Assembly (NCBI GenBank): GCA_041658565.1
Contig: JBAZZY010000006.1
Location: 1-64,000 of the forward strand
Origin: Actinomycetota bacterium
GTDB lineage: Bacteria; Actinomycetota; AC-67
Direction: 5' to 3'
Length of the DNA: 64,000 nt
The notes beneath the pieces are model-generated. The model searched no databases. It saw nothing but the letters and a program-made list of their open reading frames with translations, and was not told where the DNA came from. Shown here in pieces: positions 35,820-44,441 of the stretch. Every line of letters starts with the position of its first letter. Position 1 is the stretch's first letter. The position numbers and the translations under genes are program-made.

Positions 35820-36797
35820 TCAGTAGTTGAGCACCGCATCGACGGCGTCGAGTACGCGGTCCAGATCCGGGATGTGCAGGTCTTCGATCTTTGCCGGCGG
35901 GTACGGAATATCCCAGCCCCCGACGCGAAGCACGGGTGCATTCAGCGAAAGGAAGTCGTCTTCCGCGATGCGCGCGGCTAGTTCCGCCGCGAAGCTGCCG
36001 GTTACCGGCGCCTCGGTCACCACGACCGCGCGCCCCGTCTTTCGCACGCTAGTCATGATGGTCTCCAGGTCCAGCGGCATGAGCGAGCGAAGGTCGATCA
36101 CCTCGCACGAGACGTCGTCGCGCGCGGCCTCGCGCGCGGCCTCTTCGACGGTGCGAACGCTCGGACCGTAGGTGATGATGCTCACGTCGGTCCCTTCGCG
36201 GACGACGCGCGCGCGCCCGAGCGGCAGTCCGCCCTCGATCGGGAATTCGACGTCCTCACGGATCCAGTAGCGGCGTTTCGGTTCAAGGAAGATCACCGGG
36301 TCGGGGTCTTCGATCGACGCGACCAGCAACCGGAACGCGTCCGACGGCGTTGCGGGCGTGACGACCTTCAGCCCGGCGGTGTGCGCGAAGTACGCCTCGA
36401 GTGATTCCGAGTGGTGCTCGACGGCTCCGATGCCGCCGCCGTAGGGGATTCGCACGACCATTGGAAGAGCAATCTTGCTCATTGTGCGCGAGCGATATTT
36501 CGCAAGGTGGCTGATGATCTGGTTGAACGCCGGGTAGGTGAACCCGTCGAACTGAATCTCACACACCGGCTTGAAGCCGTATATCGCCAGGCCGATCCCG
36601 GTGCCGATGATGCCGGACTCCGCCAGCGGTGTGTCGAACACGCGCTGCTCGCCGAATTCCGCCTGCAAGCGGTCGGTGATCCGGAAGACGCCGCCCGCAG
36701 GGCCGACGTCCTCCCCCATGATCAACACGCGGTCGTCGCGTCGCATGCAGTAGCGCAAGGCTTCATTGAGGGCCTGTGCCATCGTGGCCGCCGGCAT
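35820..36797 (-). CDS. bkdA2: 2-oxoacid dehydrogenase E1 beta subunit
   Basis: E1beta, 325 residues, pairs with E1alpha to bind thiamine diphosphate and decarboxylate the 2-oxoacid. Motifs: MGEDVGPAGGVFRIT, FDTPLAESGIIGTGIGLA (catalytic Glu), RIPYGGGIGAVEHHSES with the catalytic His, and the C-terminal VGGWDIPYPP. The ATG overlaps the E1alpha stop by one base (TGATG), with GGAGGG upstream. Either branched-chain or pyruvate type; the operon with Leu/Val dehydrogenase favours branched-chain. Confidence 0.9.
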   Translation of the reverse strand: MPAATMAQALNEALRYCMRRDDRVLIMGEDVGPAGGVFRITDRLQAEFGEQRVFDTPLAESGIIGTGIGLAIYGFKPVCEIQFDGFTYPAFNQIISHLAKYRSRTMSKIALPMVVRIPYGGGIGAVEHHSESLEAYFAHTAGLKVVTPATPSDAFRLLVASIEDPDPVIFLEPKRRYWIREDVEFPIEGGLPLGRARVVREGTDVSIITYGPSVRTVEEAAREAARDDVSCEVIDLRSLMPLDLETIMTSVRKTGRAVVVTEAPVTGSFAAELAARIAEDDFLSLNAPVLRVGGWDIPYPPAKIEDLHIPDLDRVLDAVDAVLNY

Positions 36798-37888
36798 CAG
36801 ATCCCTCCTTCGTGTTCGCGTATGTACGCCTGTTGCTGGCGTACGAGCGTGGGTGGCATTTCGTTGTAGACGTGTTCGAACAGCAGCTTCGGATCCAGTG
36901 GGCCGGCGCCGACGATATCGCGGCGAAGTTGCGTGGCTGTTCGGTCACCTTCGTCATTGCACTGCTGAACGAACTCCTCGTCCAGCACTTGCTCGGTTTC
37001 GCAGTAACTTCTGAACCTGGCGAGCGGATCGAGTGCTTCCCACTTCGCCAGTTCTTCGTTGCTGCGGTAGCGGGTGGGATCGTCGGCGGTGGAGTGCGGT
37101 CCGCGCCTGTAGGTGAGCGCCTCGACCAGCGTCGGGCCTTCACCGGCGCGCGCGCGCCGCAGTGCCTCGCGGACCACGACGTAGCACGCCAGGACGTCGT
37201 TGCCGTCTACTCGCACTCCGGGGAATCCGTATCCGAGCGCCTTGTGAGCGATGGCGATCGCCGCGGTTTGCTTGGCGAGCGGAACGCTGATCGCGTACTG
37301 GTTGTTCTGGCAGAAGAACACAACCGGCGCGCGCCACACGCCGGCGAAGTTACAGGCCTCGTGGAAATCGCCTTCGGACGTTGCCCCGTCGCCGAAGCAC
37401 GCGATCGTCACGCAGTCTTTTCCATCGAGCTTCGCCCCCTTCGCGAACCCCACAGCATGCAGTGCTTGCGATGCGATCGGGACCGAGTAGGGGGCGAAAC
37501 GGTGCTCGCGGTAGTCCCACAGTCCTCCGTGCCACGTGCCTCGGAACAAGTGCATGATGTGAGCCGGGTCGATTCCGCGCGCCAGCGCGAACCCCAATTC
37601 GCGGTAGGACGGGAACACCCAATCCTGGTCCTGCAGCGCATACGCGGCGCCGATTTGTGCCGCCTCTTGTCCAAGAGATGGCGTGTAGACGCCGAGTTCG
37701 CCCTGGCGCTGCAGGTTCGTCGATTCCTGATCCACGCGGCGCGTCAGGACCATGAGCCGATAGATCTCGCGAAGGTCTTGTTCTTTCAGCCCGACGTCGT
37801 ACCCGTGATCGGGAACGAGTGTGCCGTCCGGCCGCAAGATCTCGACCGAATCGGCCGGCAACGAGGCCGGATCGACGAATCCCTTCAT
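36797..37888 (-). CDS. bkdA1: 2-oxoacid dehydrogenase E1 alpha subunit
   Basis: E1alpha, 363 residues. The thiamine diphosphate motif GDGATSEGDFHEACNFAGVW followed by PVVFFCQNN is intact, as is YRRGPHSTADDPTRYR, the phosphorylation-loop region that also contacts the cofactor. The C-terminal part is helical. ATG at 37888 has AGGAGGG. First of the three E1alpha-E1beta-E2 genes; the upstream gap of 164 bp holds hairpins, so this may be a separate transcript from the ImmA-like gene. Confidence 0.9.
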   Translation of the reverse strand: MKGFVDPASLPADSVEILRPDGTLVPDHGYDVGLKEQDLREIYRLMVLTRRVDQESTNLQRQGELGVYTPSLGQEAAQIGAAYALQDQDWVFPSYRELGFALARGIDPAHIMHLFRGTWHGGLWDYREHRFAPYSVPIASQALHAVGFAKGAKLDGKDCVTIACFGDGATSEGDFHEACNFAGVWRAPVVFFCQNNQYAISVPLAKQTAAIAIAHKALGYGFPGVRVDGNDVLACYVVVREALRRARAGEGPTLVEALTYRRGPHSTADDPTRYRSNEELAKWEALDPLARFRSYCETEQVLDEEFVQQCNDEGDRTATQLRRDIVGAGPLDPKLLFEHVYNEMPPTLVRQQQAYIREHEGGI

Positions 37889-37947
37889 CGGTCCCTCCTG
37901 TACCCGACGGGATCGCCGCCGGGTAGGTCGGCTCTCGGCGATACGCT

Positions 37948-37991
37948 CACCGGCTTGTGGCCGGTGCGAACTCCTTCGACAGAGCGAAGGA
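37948..37991 (-). terminator. Two adjacent hairpins between the ImmA-like gene and E1alpha
   Basis: CACCGGC/GCCGGTG with a 5-nt loop (37948-37966), then TCCTTCG/CGAAGGA with a 6-nt loop (37972-37991), both perfect 7-bp stems. They lie between two minus-strand genes. No T-run follows, so they may end the ImmA-like transcript, structure the E1alpha leader, or bind a regulator. Confidence 0.4.
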
Positions 37992-38052
37992 TGCGGCGCC
38001 TTGAGTTCACATCGTTGCAGCGTTCAGAACCGCCCGTCAACGAGCGGTGGAT

Positions 38053-38550
38053 TCATCCACGTCCGAGGACCACGTGCGGCAGAAGATCGAGCTGCCGCAA
38101 ACGTCTCTCCAGTTCGTCACGTCCGACTTCGAAGGCGCGCGCAAGTTCGTCGATGTCGAAGTGGCTTGGATCCTGCGTCCCCACGGCACGTGCGATCCAC
38201 GGATCGGGAATGAGCAGTTCCGCGGCGAACAGGTCGGCTTCGTACTCCAACTCGTGAGTTTCCCAGGTTCCTGCGCGCAGATGCGGCTGCGCGCCGTGCA
38301 GGACGTGGTGTCCGATCTCGTGAGCCAGACGCCACCGCCGGCGCGCGCCGGCGATTCGCTCGCCGCTGACCAGTCGAGTGCGTCCGCGCGCGGGAGCGCT
38401 GAGCGCGTCCCAGGTGTCCGGCGATAGATGCCACGGGCGTTCGTGGTGGATTCGAAGGTACGCCAACACACGTGCGAGATCTGTCGGAGGTTCCTTTTGT
38501 GCCGCGTTCTTCAGGATCCCTCGGACGATCTTCTTAAGATCCTTCTCCAT
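38053..38550 (-). CDS. ImmA/IrrE-family metallopeptidase-like protein
   Basis: Protein of 165 residues with a central zinc-peptidase motif HEIGH at 77-81 (WRLAHEIGHHVLHG) and a downstream Glu in YEADLFAAELLIP, as in the ImmA/IrrE (DUF955) family that cleaves repressors. The basic N-terminal half is helical; the C-terminal part (FDIDELARAFEVGRDELERRL) looks like a degenerate helix-turn-helix. ATG at 38550 follows TAGACT by 8 nt, a possible leaderless start. No partner repressor gene is adjacent. It lies between the Leu/Val dehydrogenase and the E1alpha gene, 11 bp after the former's stop, so read-through from that gene is also likely. Confidence 0.85.
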   Translation of the reverse strand: MEKDLKKIVRGILKNAAQKEPPTDLARVLAYLRIHHERPWHLSPDTWDALSAPARGRTRLVSGERIAGARRRWRLAHEIGHHVLHGAQPHLRAGTWETHELEYEADLFAAELLIPDPWIARAVGTQDPSHFDIDELARAFEVGRDELERRLRQLDLLPHVVLGRG

Positions 38551-38561
38551 TGCGGCGGAGT

Positions 38562-39623
<1,062 letters not shown>

Positions 39624-39945
39624 GCTCGTATGGTATCGGGGCCTCCCACCTGCGCAAACAAGGGAGGCGCAATCCTTGACGAAGGCGTAGGATCGAGGCG
39701 TCACAAAACGCGAAGGTTGTCGTTTTTGGGGATATGAGCTAAACCCGGCGCGGAAAGTGACGAAACACCTGTAGAAGGATACGCAGAGGCACCTGAAAGG
39801 GACATCGGGCGGTTCGAAGGGGCCACCCGGCAAACCCCCCGAAAGGGCCATTGTGTTCCAAGTGGTAAAGGCCCGATGCTAGGGCAACGTGATACATACC
39901 GCGGCAGAGCGGGACACCGATAGCCGCCAAGGAGGGAGGGAATAC
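39624..39945. other. 322-bp divergent control region between the dehydrogenase and bldC
   Basis: No gene is supported here. TACCAT (39630-39635, minus strand) is the likely dehydrogenase -10. A perfect GCCTCCC/GGGAGGC inverted repeat with a 14-nt loop (39641-39668) follows. The bldC-side half is unusually G/C-tract rich, with several short paired segments such as GGGCC/GGCCC around 39845-39880, ending in a strong GGAGGGAGGG ribosome site. It could form a structured bldC leader, but I cannot match it to a known riboswitch. Confidence 0.5.
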
Positions 39946-40146
39946 ATGAAGCGCGACCAGTCATCTGGAGAGACGCTGCTTACTCCGGCGGAGGTTGCTG
40001 CGCTCTTCCGGGTGGACCCGAAGACGGTCACCCGTTGGGCGAAGGCCGGGAAGCTTAGTTCGATTCGGACCTTGGGCGGTCACCGCCGTTACCGCGAGTC
40101 CGAGGTAATGAGTCTTCTCGAGGGCGTGGCTACTCACAACAGCTAA
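39946..40146 (+). CDS. bldC: BldC-like MerR-type DNA-binding protein
   Basis: A 66-residue protein consisting only of a winged helix: LLTPAEVAALFRVDPKTVTR, WAKAGKLSSIRTLGGHRRYR, then ESEVMSLL. This is nearly the full sequence pattern of Streptomyces BldC, a small developmental regulator that binds DNA as asymmetric head-to-tail oligomers on direct repeats. The ATG at 39946 has a strong GGAGGGAGG site; an upstream in-frame codon at 39889 lacks one. Neighbours match as well: BldC lies near valine dehydrogenase and purF-purM in Streptomyces. What it controls in a non-Streptomyces cell cannot be read from here. Confidence 0.94.
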   Translation: MKRDQSSGETLLTPAEVAALFRVDPKTVTRWAKAGKLSSIRTLGGHRRYRESEVMSLLEGVATHNS

Positions 40147-40226
40147 GACGCTGTCGTGGTTGCGTCCGACGAGCAACTTCCCTGGGCGAGAAGCGAGAGT
40201 CTCACCCGCAAACCTCGTCGATAACT

Positions 40227-40271
40227 CGACGGGCCTGAAGCGCGATTGCGCCCAGGCCCGTCGTTCCTTTT
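40227..40271 (+). terminator. Strong intrinsic terminator after bldC
   Basis: CGACGGGCCTG and CAGGCCCGTCG form a perfect 11-bp stem, with an inner GCGC-GATT-GCGC, followed by TTCCTTTT. It begins 81 bp after the bldC stop and isolates bldC from the oxidoreductase gene. Confidence 0.85.
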
Positions 40272-40439
40272 GGGGCCTTTCTTCGCATCCTGGGTTGCCG
40301 CGCGCCCCCCCGGCGGTTATTCGGCGCCGACCGACCCCGCGATGCCGGGGCCGTTGGCCCCCGACGGTTCCCTTATCATGTGATGGACTAGCATCATCCT
40401 TCTCGCATGAACTCGATCGGTTATGGGGGTAGAGCCTCG

Positions 40440-43400
40440 ATGACGAAACGCTGGGTTTGTACCGACGGAAACGAAGCAGCCGCGACGATCGCCTACAAGC
40501 TCAGCGAAGTCATCGCGATTTATCCGATTACGCCCGCTTCGCCCATGGGGGAGTTCGCAGACGCGTGGGCTGCGGCCGACCGGCCGAACCTGTGGGGCCT
40601 GGTCCCCGAGGTCTTCGAGATGCAGAGCGAGGCCGGTGCCGCTGGGGCCGTCCACGGCGCGGTGCAAAAAGGCACGCTCTCCACGACCTTCACTGCGTCC
40701 CAGGGCTTGCTGCTCATGCTGCCCAACATGTTCAAGCTCGCGGGTGAGTTGACCCCTGCGGTCATCCACGTCGCGGCTCGAACGCTCGCGACCCACGCTT
40801 TGTCGATCTTCGGTGACCACAGTGACGTGATGTCGGCGCGCACCACCGGGTTCGCGATGCTCGCGTCCTCGTCGGTCCAGGAAGCGCACGACATGGCCTT
40901 GATCGCGCACGCGTCCACAATCCGCGCACGCGTGCCGTTCCTGCACTTTTTCGATGGATTCCGTACTTCGCACGAGGTCAACAAGATCGAGATGATCTCG
41001 GACGAGGACATCGCGGCGCTTATCGACATGGACGCGGTGCGCGCGCACCGGGCTTGGGGACTGTCCCCCGACCGGCCCGAGTTGCGTGGGACTGCGCAGA
41101 ACCCCGACGTGTTCTTCCAAGCGCGCGAGGCCGGCAACCCCTGGTACTTGGCGCTGCCGGGCATCGTGCGCGAGAAGATGGATCTCCTCGCCGAGCAAAC
41201 CGGTCGTCGCTATAACCTCGTGGACTACGTCGGCGACCCCGACGCCGAGCGCGTGGTCGTGTTGATGGGATCGGGAGTCGGCGCGGCCGAAGAGGCCGTC
41301 GCTGCCTTGCGCGCGCGCGGCGAGCGCGTCGGCGTGCTGAAGGTCCGGCTGTTCCGTCCGTTCCCCGCGCGCGAGTTGATCGACGCGTTGCCGCCGTCGG
41401 TGCGCTCCATCGCCGTGCTTGATCGCACCAAGGAGCCCGGTGCGATCGGCGAGCCGCTGTATCAGGACATCATCACGGCCCTTGCCGAGGGGCAGGCTGC
41501 TGGAACGCTGCCGTTCTCGTTCCCCCGGGTGATCGGTGGGCGCTACGGCTTGTCGTCCAAGGAGTTCACCCCGGCGATGGTCAAGGCCGTCTTGGACGAA
41601 CTCGCCAAGCCCGAGCCGAAGAACCACTTCACCGTCGGCATCTTCGACGACGTGACGCACACGAGCCTGGAGTTCGATCCGTCTTTCTCGACCGAGGACG
41701 ACGCGACTGTGCGTGCGGTGTTCTATGGGCTCGGCGCGGACGGAACCGTCAGCGCCAACAAGAGTTCGGTCAAGATCATCGGAGAGGACGCGGGACTGTT
41801 TGCGCAGGGCTACTTCGTCTACGACTCGAAGAAGTCCGGCTCGGTCACGGTTTCGCACTTGCGGTTCGGTCCGAAGCCGATCGAGTCGACCTACCTGATT
41901 GATCGCGCGAGTTTCGTCGCGTGTCACCAGTTCGGCTTCCTGGATCGCATGGACATGCTCAAGCTCGCGATGCCGGGCGCGGTGTTCTTGCTCAACAGCC
42001 CGTACGGTCCCGGCGAGGTGTGGGAGCAGATCCCGGTCGAGACGCAGCAGGACATCATCGACAAGGGGCTGGACCTTTACGTCATCGACGCATACAAGGT
42101 TGCCCACGAAGCAGGGATGGGTGGGCGCATCAACACCGTCATGCAGGCGTGCTTCTTCGCGCTGTCGGGAGTGCTGCCCAAGGACGAGGCGATCGCCGAG
42201 ATCAAGAAGTCGATCGTCAAGAGCTACGGCAAGCGTGGGCAGGCGGTCATCGATCAGAACTTCGCCGCCGTCGATGCATCGCTCGCGGGGCTCCACCGCG
42301 TCGCGGTCCCAGCCGAAGTCGTCGGAACGCGTCGCCGTCGCCGTGCGGTTCCCGTCGAGGCGCCCGACTTCGTGCAGCGCGTGACTTCGCGCATGCTCAT
42401 TGGTGAAGGCGACCTTTTGCCCGTGAGCGCGTTGCCGCCGGACGGGACGTTTCCGGTCGGTACGGCGAAGTGGGAGAAGCGAGGGATCGCGCAGGAGATC
42501 CCGATCTGGGACGAGAGCATTTGCATCGACTGCGGCAAGTGCGCGCTGGTGTGCCCTCACGCGGCGATTCGTATGAAGATCTTCGATCCGGCCGACGCCG
42601 CAGGTGCGCCCGCCGGCTTCTTGATGAAGGATTTTGCCAACAAGCAGGTTCCCGGCAAGAAGCTGACCATTCAGGTCGCGCCGGAGGACTGCACCGGGTG
42701 CACGGTGTGCGTGAGTGTGTGTCCGGCCAAGAGCAAGGAAGATCCTTCGCACCTGTCGATCAACATGGAGCCGATCCACGATCACTTGGATCGCGAGCGC
42801 GAGAACTGGGAGTTCTTCCTGACGATTCCCGAGGTGGATTCGACGTTGGTCGCTCCCGGGACGATCAAGGGTTCGCAGATTCGACAGCCGTTGATTGAGT
42901 TCTCCGGTGCGTGCTCGGGGTGCGGCGAGACGCCGTACTTGAAGCTCATGACGCAGTTGTTCGGCGATCGCGTGATCGTGGCGAACGCCACGGGTTGCTC
43001 GTCGATCTACGGCGGCAACTTGCCGACCACACCGTGGACGACCAACCCGGAAGGCCGCGGCGTCGCGTGGGCGAACTCGCTGTTCGAAGACAACGCGGAG
43101 TTCGGCCTGGGGATGCGCGTGGCGCTTGATCGCCAAAACGCTTTCGCCCGGCAGTTGCTGCGTGAACTGGAGCCGGCGATTGGGTCCGACTTGGTGCGCG
43201 AGATCTTGGAGGCGTCGCAGGAGAGCGACGCCGACATGGCCGCGCAGCGTGCGCGCGTGGCGCGCGTCAAGGAGTTGCTCGCCGGAGTCAACGGCGACTC
43301 GGCCGCAAAGGCGCGCGACCTAGCCGGCCTGGCGGATGAACTCGTTCGCAAGAGCGTGTGGATTGTCGGAGGCGACGGCTGGGCATATGACATCGGCTAC

Positions 43401-44012
43401 GGCGGACTGGACCACGTGTTGAGCACGGGCCGCAACGTCAAGGTCCTCGTGCTCGACACTGAGGTGTACTCCAACACCGGCGGTCAGGCTTCGAAGGCCA
43501 CGCCGCGCGCGGCCTCGGCGAAGTTCGCGGCGCAGGGCAAGGCTACGGCCAAGAAGGACCTCGGTGTGATGGCGATGGTGTACGGCAACGTGTACGTAGC
43601 GCAGATCGCGATGGGCGCCGACGACATGCAGACTGTGCGCGCGTTCACCGAAGCCGAAGCGTGGCCCGGACCGGCGCTGATCATCGCCTACAGCACGTGC
43701 ATCGCCCACGGCTTTGAGATGGAGGACTCGATGACCCACCAGAAGGACGCGGTGGCGACCGGGTACTGGCCGCTGTACCGGTACAACCCGGCGCGCGCCA
43801 AGCCTTTCAAGCTCGACAGCAAGCCGCCGACCCAGAAGGTGCGCGATTTCGCGCTGGGTGAGACGCGGTTCGCGATGGTGTCGAGGGACGATCCGGCGCG
43901 CTTCGACGATCTGATCGGTCAAGCCCAAACCGACATCGAGGACCGGTGGGCGTTCTACGAGCATCTGGCGAACATGGAGCGCGTGCCCCGCGGAGAGGTG
44001 CCCGAAGCCTAG
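40440..44012 (+). CDS. nifJ: Pyruvate:ferredoxin (flavodoxin) oxidoreductase
   Basis: Single-chain PFOR of 1190 residues, making acetyl-CoA and reduced ferredoxin from pyruvate. Domains in order: pyrimidine-binding domain I (AIYPITPASPMGEFAD), domain II, a CoA-binding part, the ferredoxin-like insert with two 4Fe-4S motifs (CIDCGKCALVCP and CTGCTVCVSVCP, about residues 697-762), and the C-terminal thiamine diphosphate domain with SGACSGCGETPY and NATGCSSIYGG. A further conserved Cys sits in IIAYSTCIAHG. The ATG at 40440 is preferred, with GGGGGT about 10 nt before it; an ATG at 40407 has no ribosome site. The enzyme indicates low-oxygen carbon metabolism. The symbol is used in the broad sense. 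Confidence 0.96.
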   Translation: MTKRWVCTDGNEAAATIAYKLSEVIAIYPITPASPMGEFADAWAAADRPNLWGLVPEVFEMQSEAGAAGAVHGAVQKGTLSTTFTASQGLLLMLPNMFKLAGELTPAVIHVAARTLATHALSIFGDHSDVMSARTTGFAMLASSSVQEAHDMALIAHASTIRARVPFLHFFDGFRTSHEVNKIEMISDEDIAALIDMDAVRAHRAWGLSPDRPELRGTAQNPDVFFQAREAGNPWYLALPGIVREKMDLLAEQTGRRYNLVDYVGDPDAERVVVLMGSGVGAAEEAVAALRARGERVGVLKVRLFRPFPARELIDALPPSVRSIAVLDRTKEPGAIGEPLYQDIITALAEGQAAGTLPFSFPRVIGGRYGLSSKEFTPAMVKAVLDELAKPEPKNHFTVGIFDDVTHTSLEFDPSFSTEDDATVRAVFYGLGADGTVSANKSSVKIIGEDAGLFAQGYFVYDSKKSGSVTVSHLRFGPKPIESTYLIDRASFVACHQFGFLDRMDMLKLAMPGAVFLLNSPYGPGEVWEQIPVETQQDIIDKGLDLYVIDAYKVAHEAGMGGRINTVMQACFFALSGVLPKDEAIAEIKKSIVKSYGKRGQAVIDQNFAAVDASLAGLHRVAVPAEVVGTRRRRRAVPVEAPDFVQRVTSRMLIGEGDLLPVSALPPDGTFPVGTAKWEKRGIAQEIPIWDESICIDCGKCALVCPHAAIRMKIFDPADAAGAPAGFLMKDFANKQVPGKKLTIQVAPEDCTGCTVCVSVCPAKSKEDPSHLSINMEPIHDHLDRERENWEFFLTIPEVDSTLVAPGTIKGSQIRQPLIEFSGACSGCGETPYLKLMTQLFGDRVIVANATGCSSIYGGNLPTTPWTTNPEGRGVAWANSLFEDNAEFGLGMRVALDRQNAFARQLLRELEPAIGSDLVREILEASQESDADMAAQRARVARVKELLAGVNGDSAAKARDLAGLADELVRKSVWIVGGDGWAYDIGYGGLDHVLSTGRNVKVLVLDTEVYSNTGGQASKATPRAASAKFAAQGKATAKKDLGVMAMVYGNVYVAQIAMGADDMQTVRAFTEAEAWPGPALIIAYSTCIAHGFEMEDSMTHQKDAVATGYWPLYRYNPARAKPFKLDSKPPTQKVRDFALGETRFAMVSRDDPARFDDLIGQAQTDIEDRWAFYEHLANMERVPRGEVPEA

Positions 44013-44184
44013 GCGCGCGCTAGGCGGTTGATCAGGAGTGGCACGGTTCGTGCCGCCTCGGAGGTGCTTGCCGGCGATCAGGATTCACCTGACGCGCCAC
44101 GAGTTCCCCCCGTTCTGGTGTAGCTCCGGCGCCGTCTGTGTCGCCAAACCGACACCAGAAAGGCGAGACGTCGGAAACGGGAAA

Positions 44185-44211
44185 CGGCGCAGGCCTTGTG
44201 GGGCTGCGCCG
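44185..44211 (-). terminator. Hairpin downstream of the tRNA pair
   Basis: On the minus strand CGGCGCAG pairs with CTGCGCCG (8 bp, 11-nt loop), followed by TTTCCCGTTT. It starts 5 nt after the tRNA-Phe 3' end and probably ends the tRNA transcript. Confidence 0.6.
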
Positions 44212-44216
44212 CTGTG

Positions 44217-44289
44217 TGGCCAGGGACAGAATCGAACTGTCGACACCGGGTTCTTCAGACCCGTGCTCTGCCAACTGAGCTACCTGGCC
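44217..44289 (-). tRNA. tRNA-Phe (GAA)
   Basis: The minus strand folds as a cloverleaf of 73 nt: acceptor GGCCAGG/CCTGGCC, D arm GCTC...GAGC, anticodon stem CGGGT/ACCCG with loop CTGAAGA (anticodon GAA), and T arm GACAG-TTCGATT-CTGTC. The discriminator is A. CCA is not encoded. Confidence 0.96.
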
Positions 44290-44323
44290 GGAACCGCGGA
44301 TTTCTTGATTCCGCAGGTCAGAG

Positions 44324-44398
44324 CGGGCGTGAGGGGACTTGAACCCCCGACCTTCACCTTGACAGGGTGACGAGCACTCCAGACTGCTCCACACGCCC
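44324..44398 (-). tRNA. tRNA-Asp (GTC)
   Basis: Cloverleaf on the minus strand: acceptor GGGCGTG/CACGCCC, D arm GAGC/GCTC, anticodon stem TCACC/GGTGA with loop CTGTCAA (anticodon GTC), and T arm GGGGG-TTCAAGT-CCCCT (with one wobble pair). Discriminator G, as expected for Asp. It precedes tRNA-Phe by 34 nt, a pairing common in actinobacteria. TACAGT at 44411-44416 may be the -10 box. Confidence 0.95.
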
Positions 44399-44441
44399 TA
44401 GAGTTCAAGCACTGTACCAGCAGGCGGGTTGTCCCTGCACG

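Noticed and set aside
39700..39945. Known riboswitch before bldC
   Set aside because: The stretch is G/C-tract rich with short paired parts, but I could not match the conserved cores of the c-di-AMP, cobalamin, SAM, glycine or guanidine classes.
40381..40396. TGATG-N6-CATCA inverted repeat before PFOR as a redox-regulator site
   Set aside because: Only 5-bp arms and no match to the Rex or FNR consensus; expected by chance at this length.
40317..43136. Minus-strand open frame of 939 residues over the PFOR gene
   Set aside because: Antisense shadow of a clearly conserved enzyme; no motif, no ribosome site, and biased composition.
44038..44370. Plus-strand open frame across the two tRNA genes
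   Set aside because: It covers two complete cloverleaf tRNAs on the other strand and has no recognisable product.
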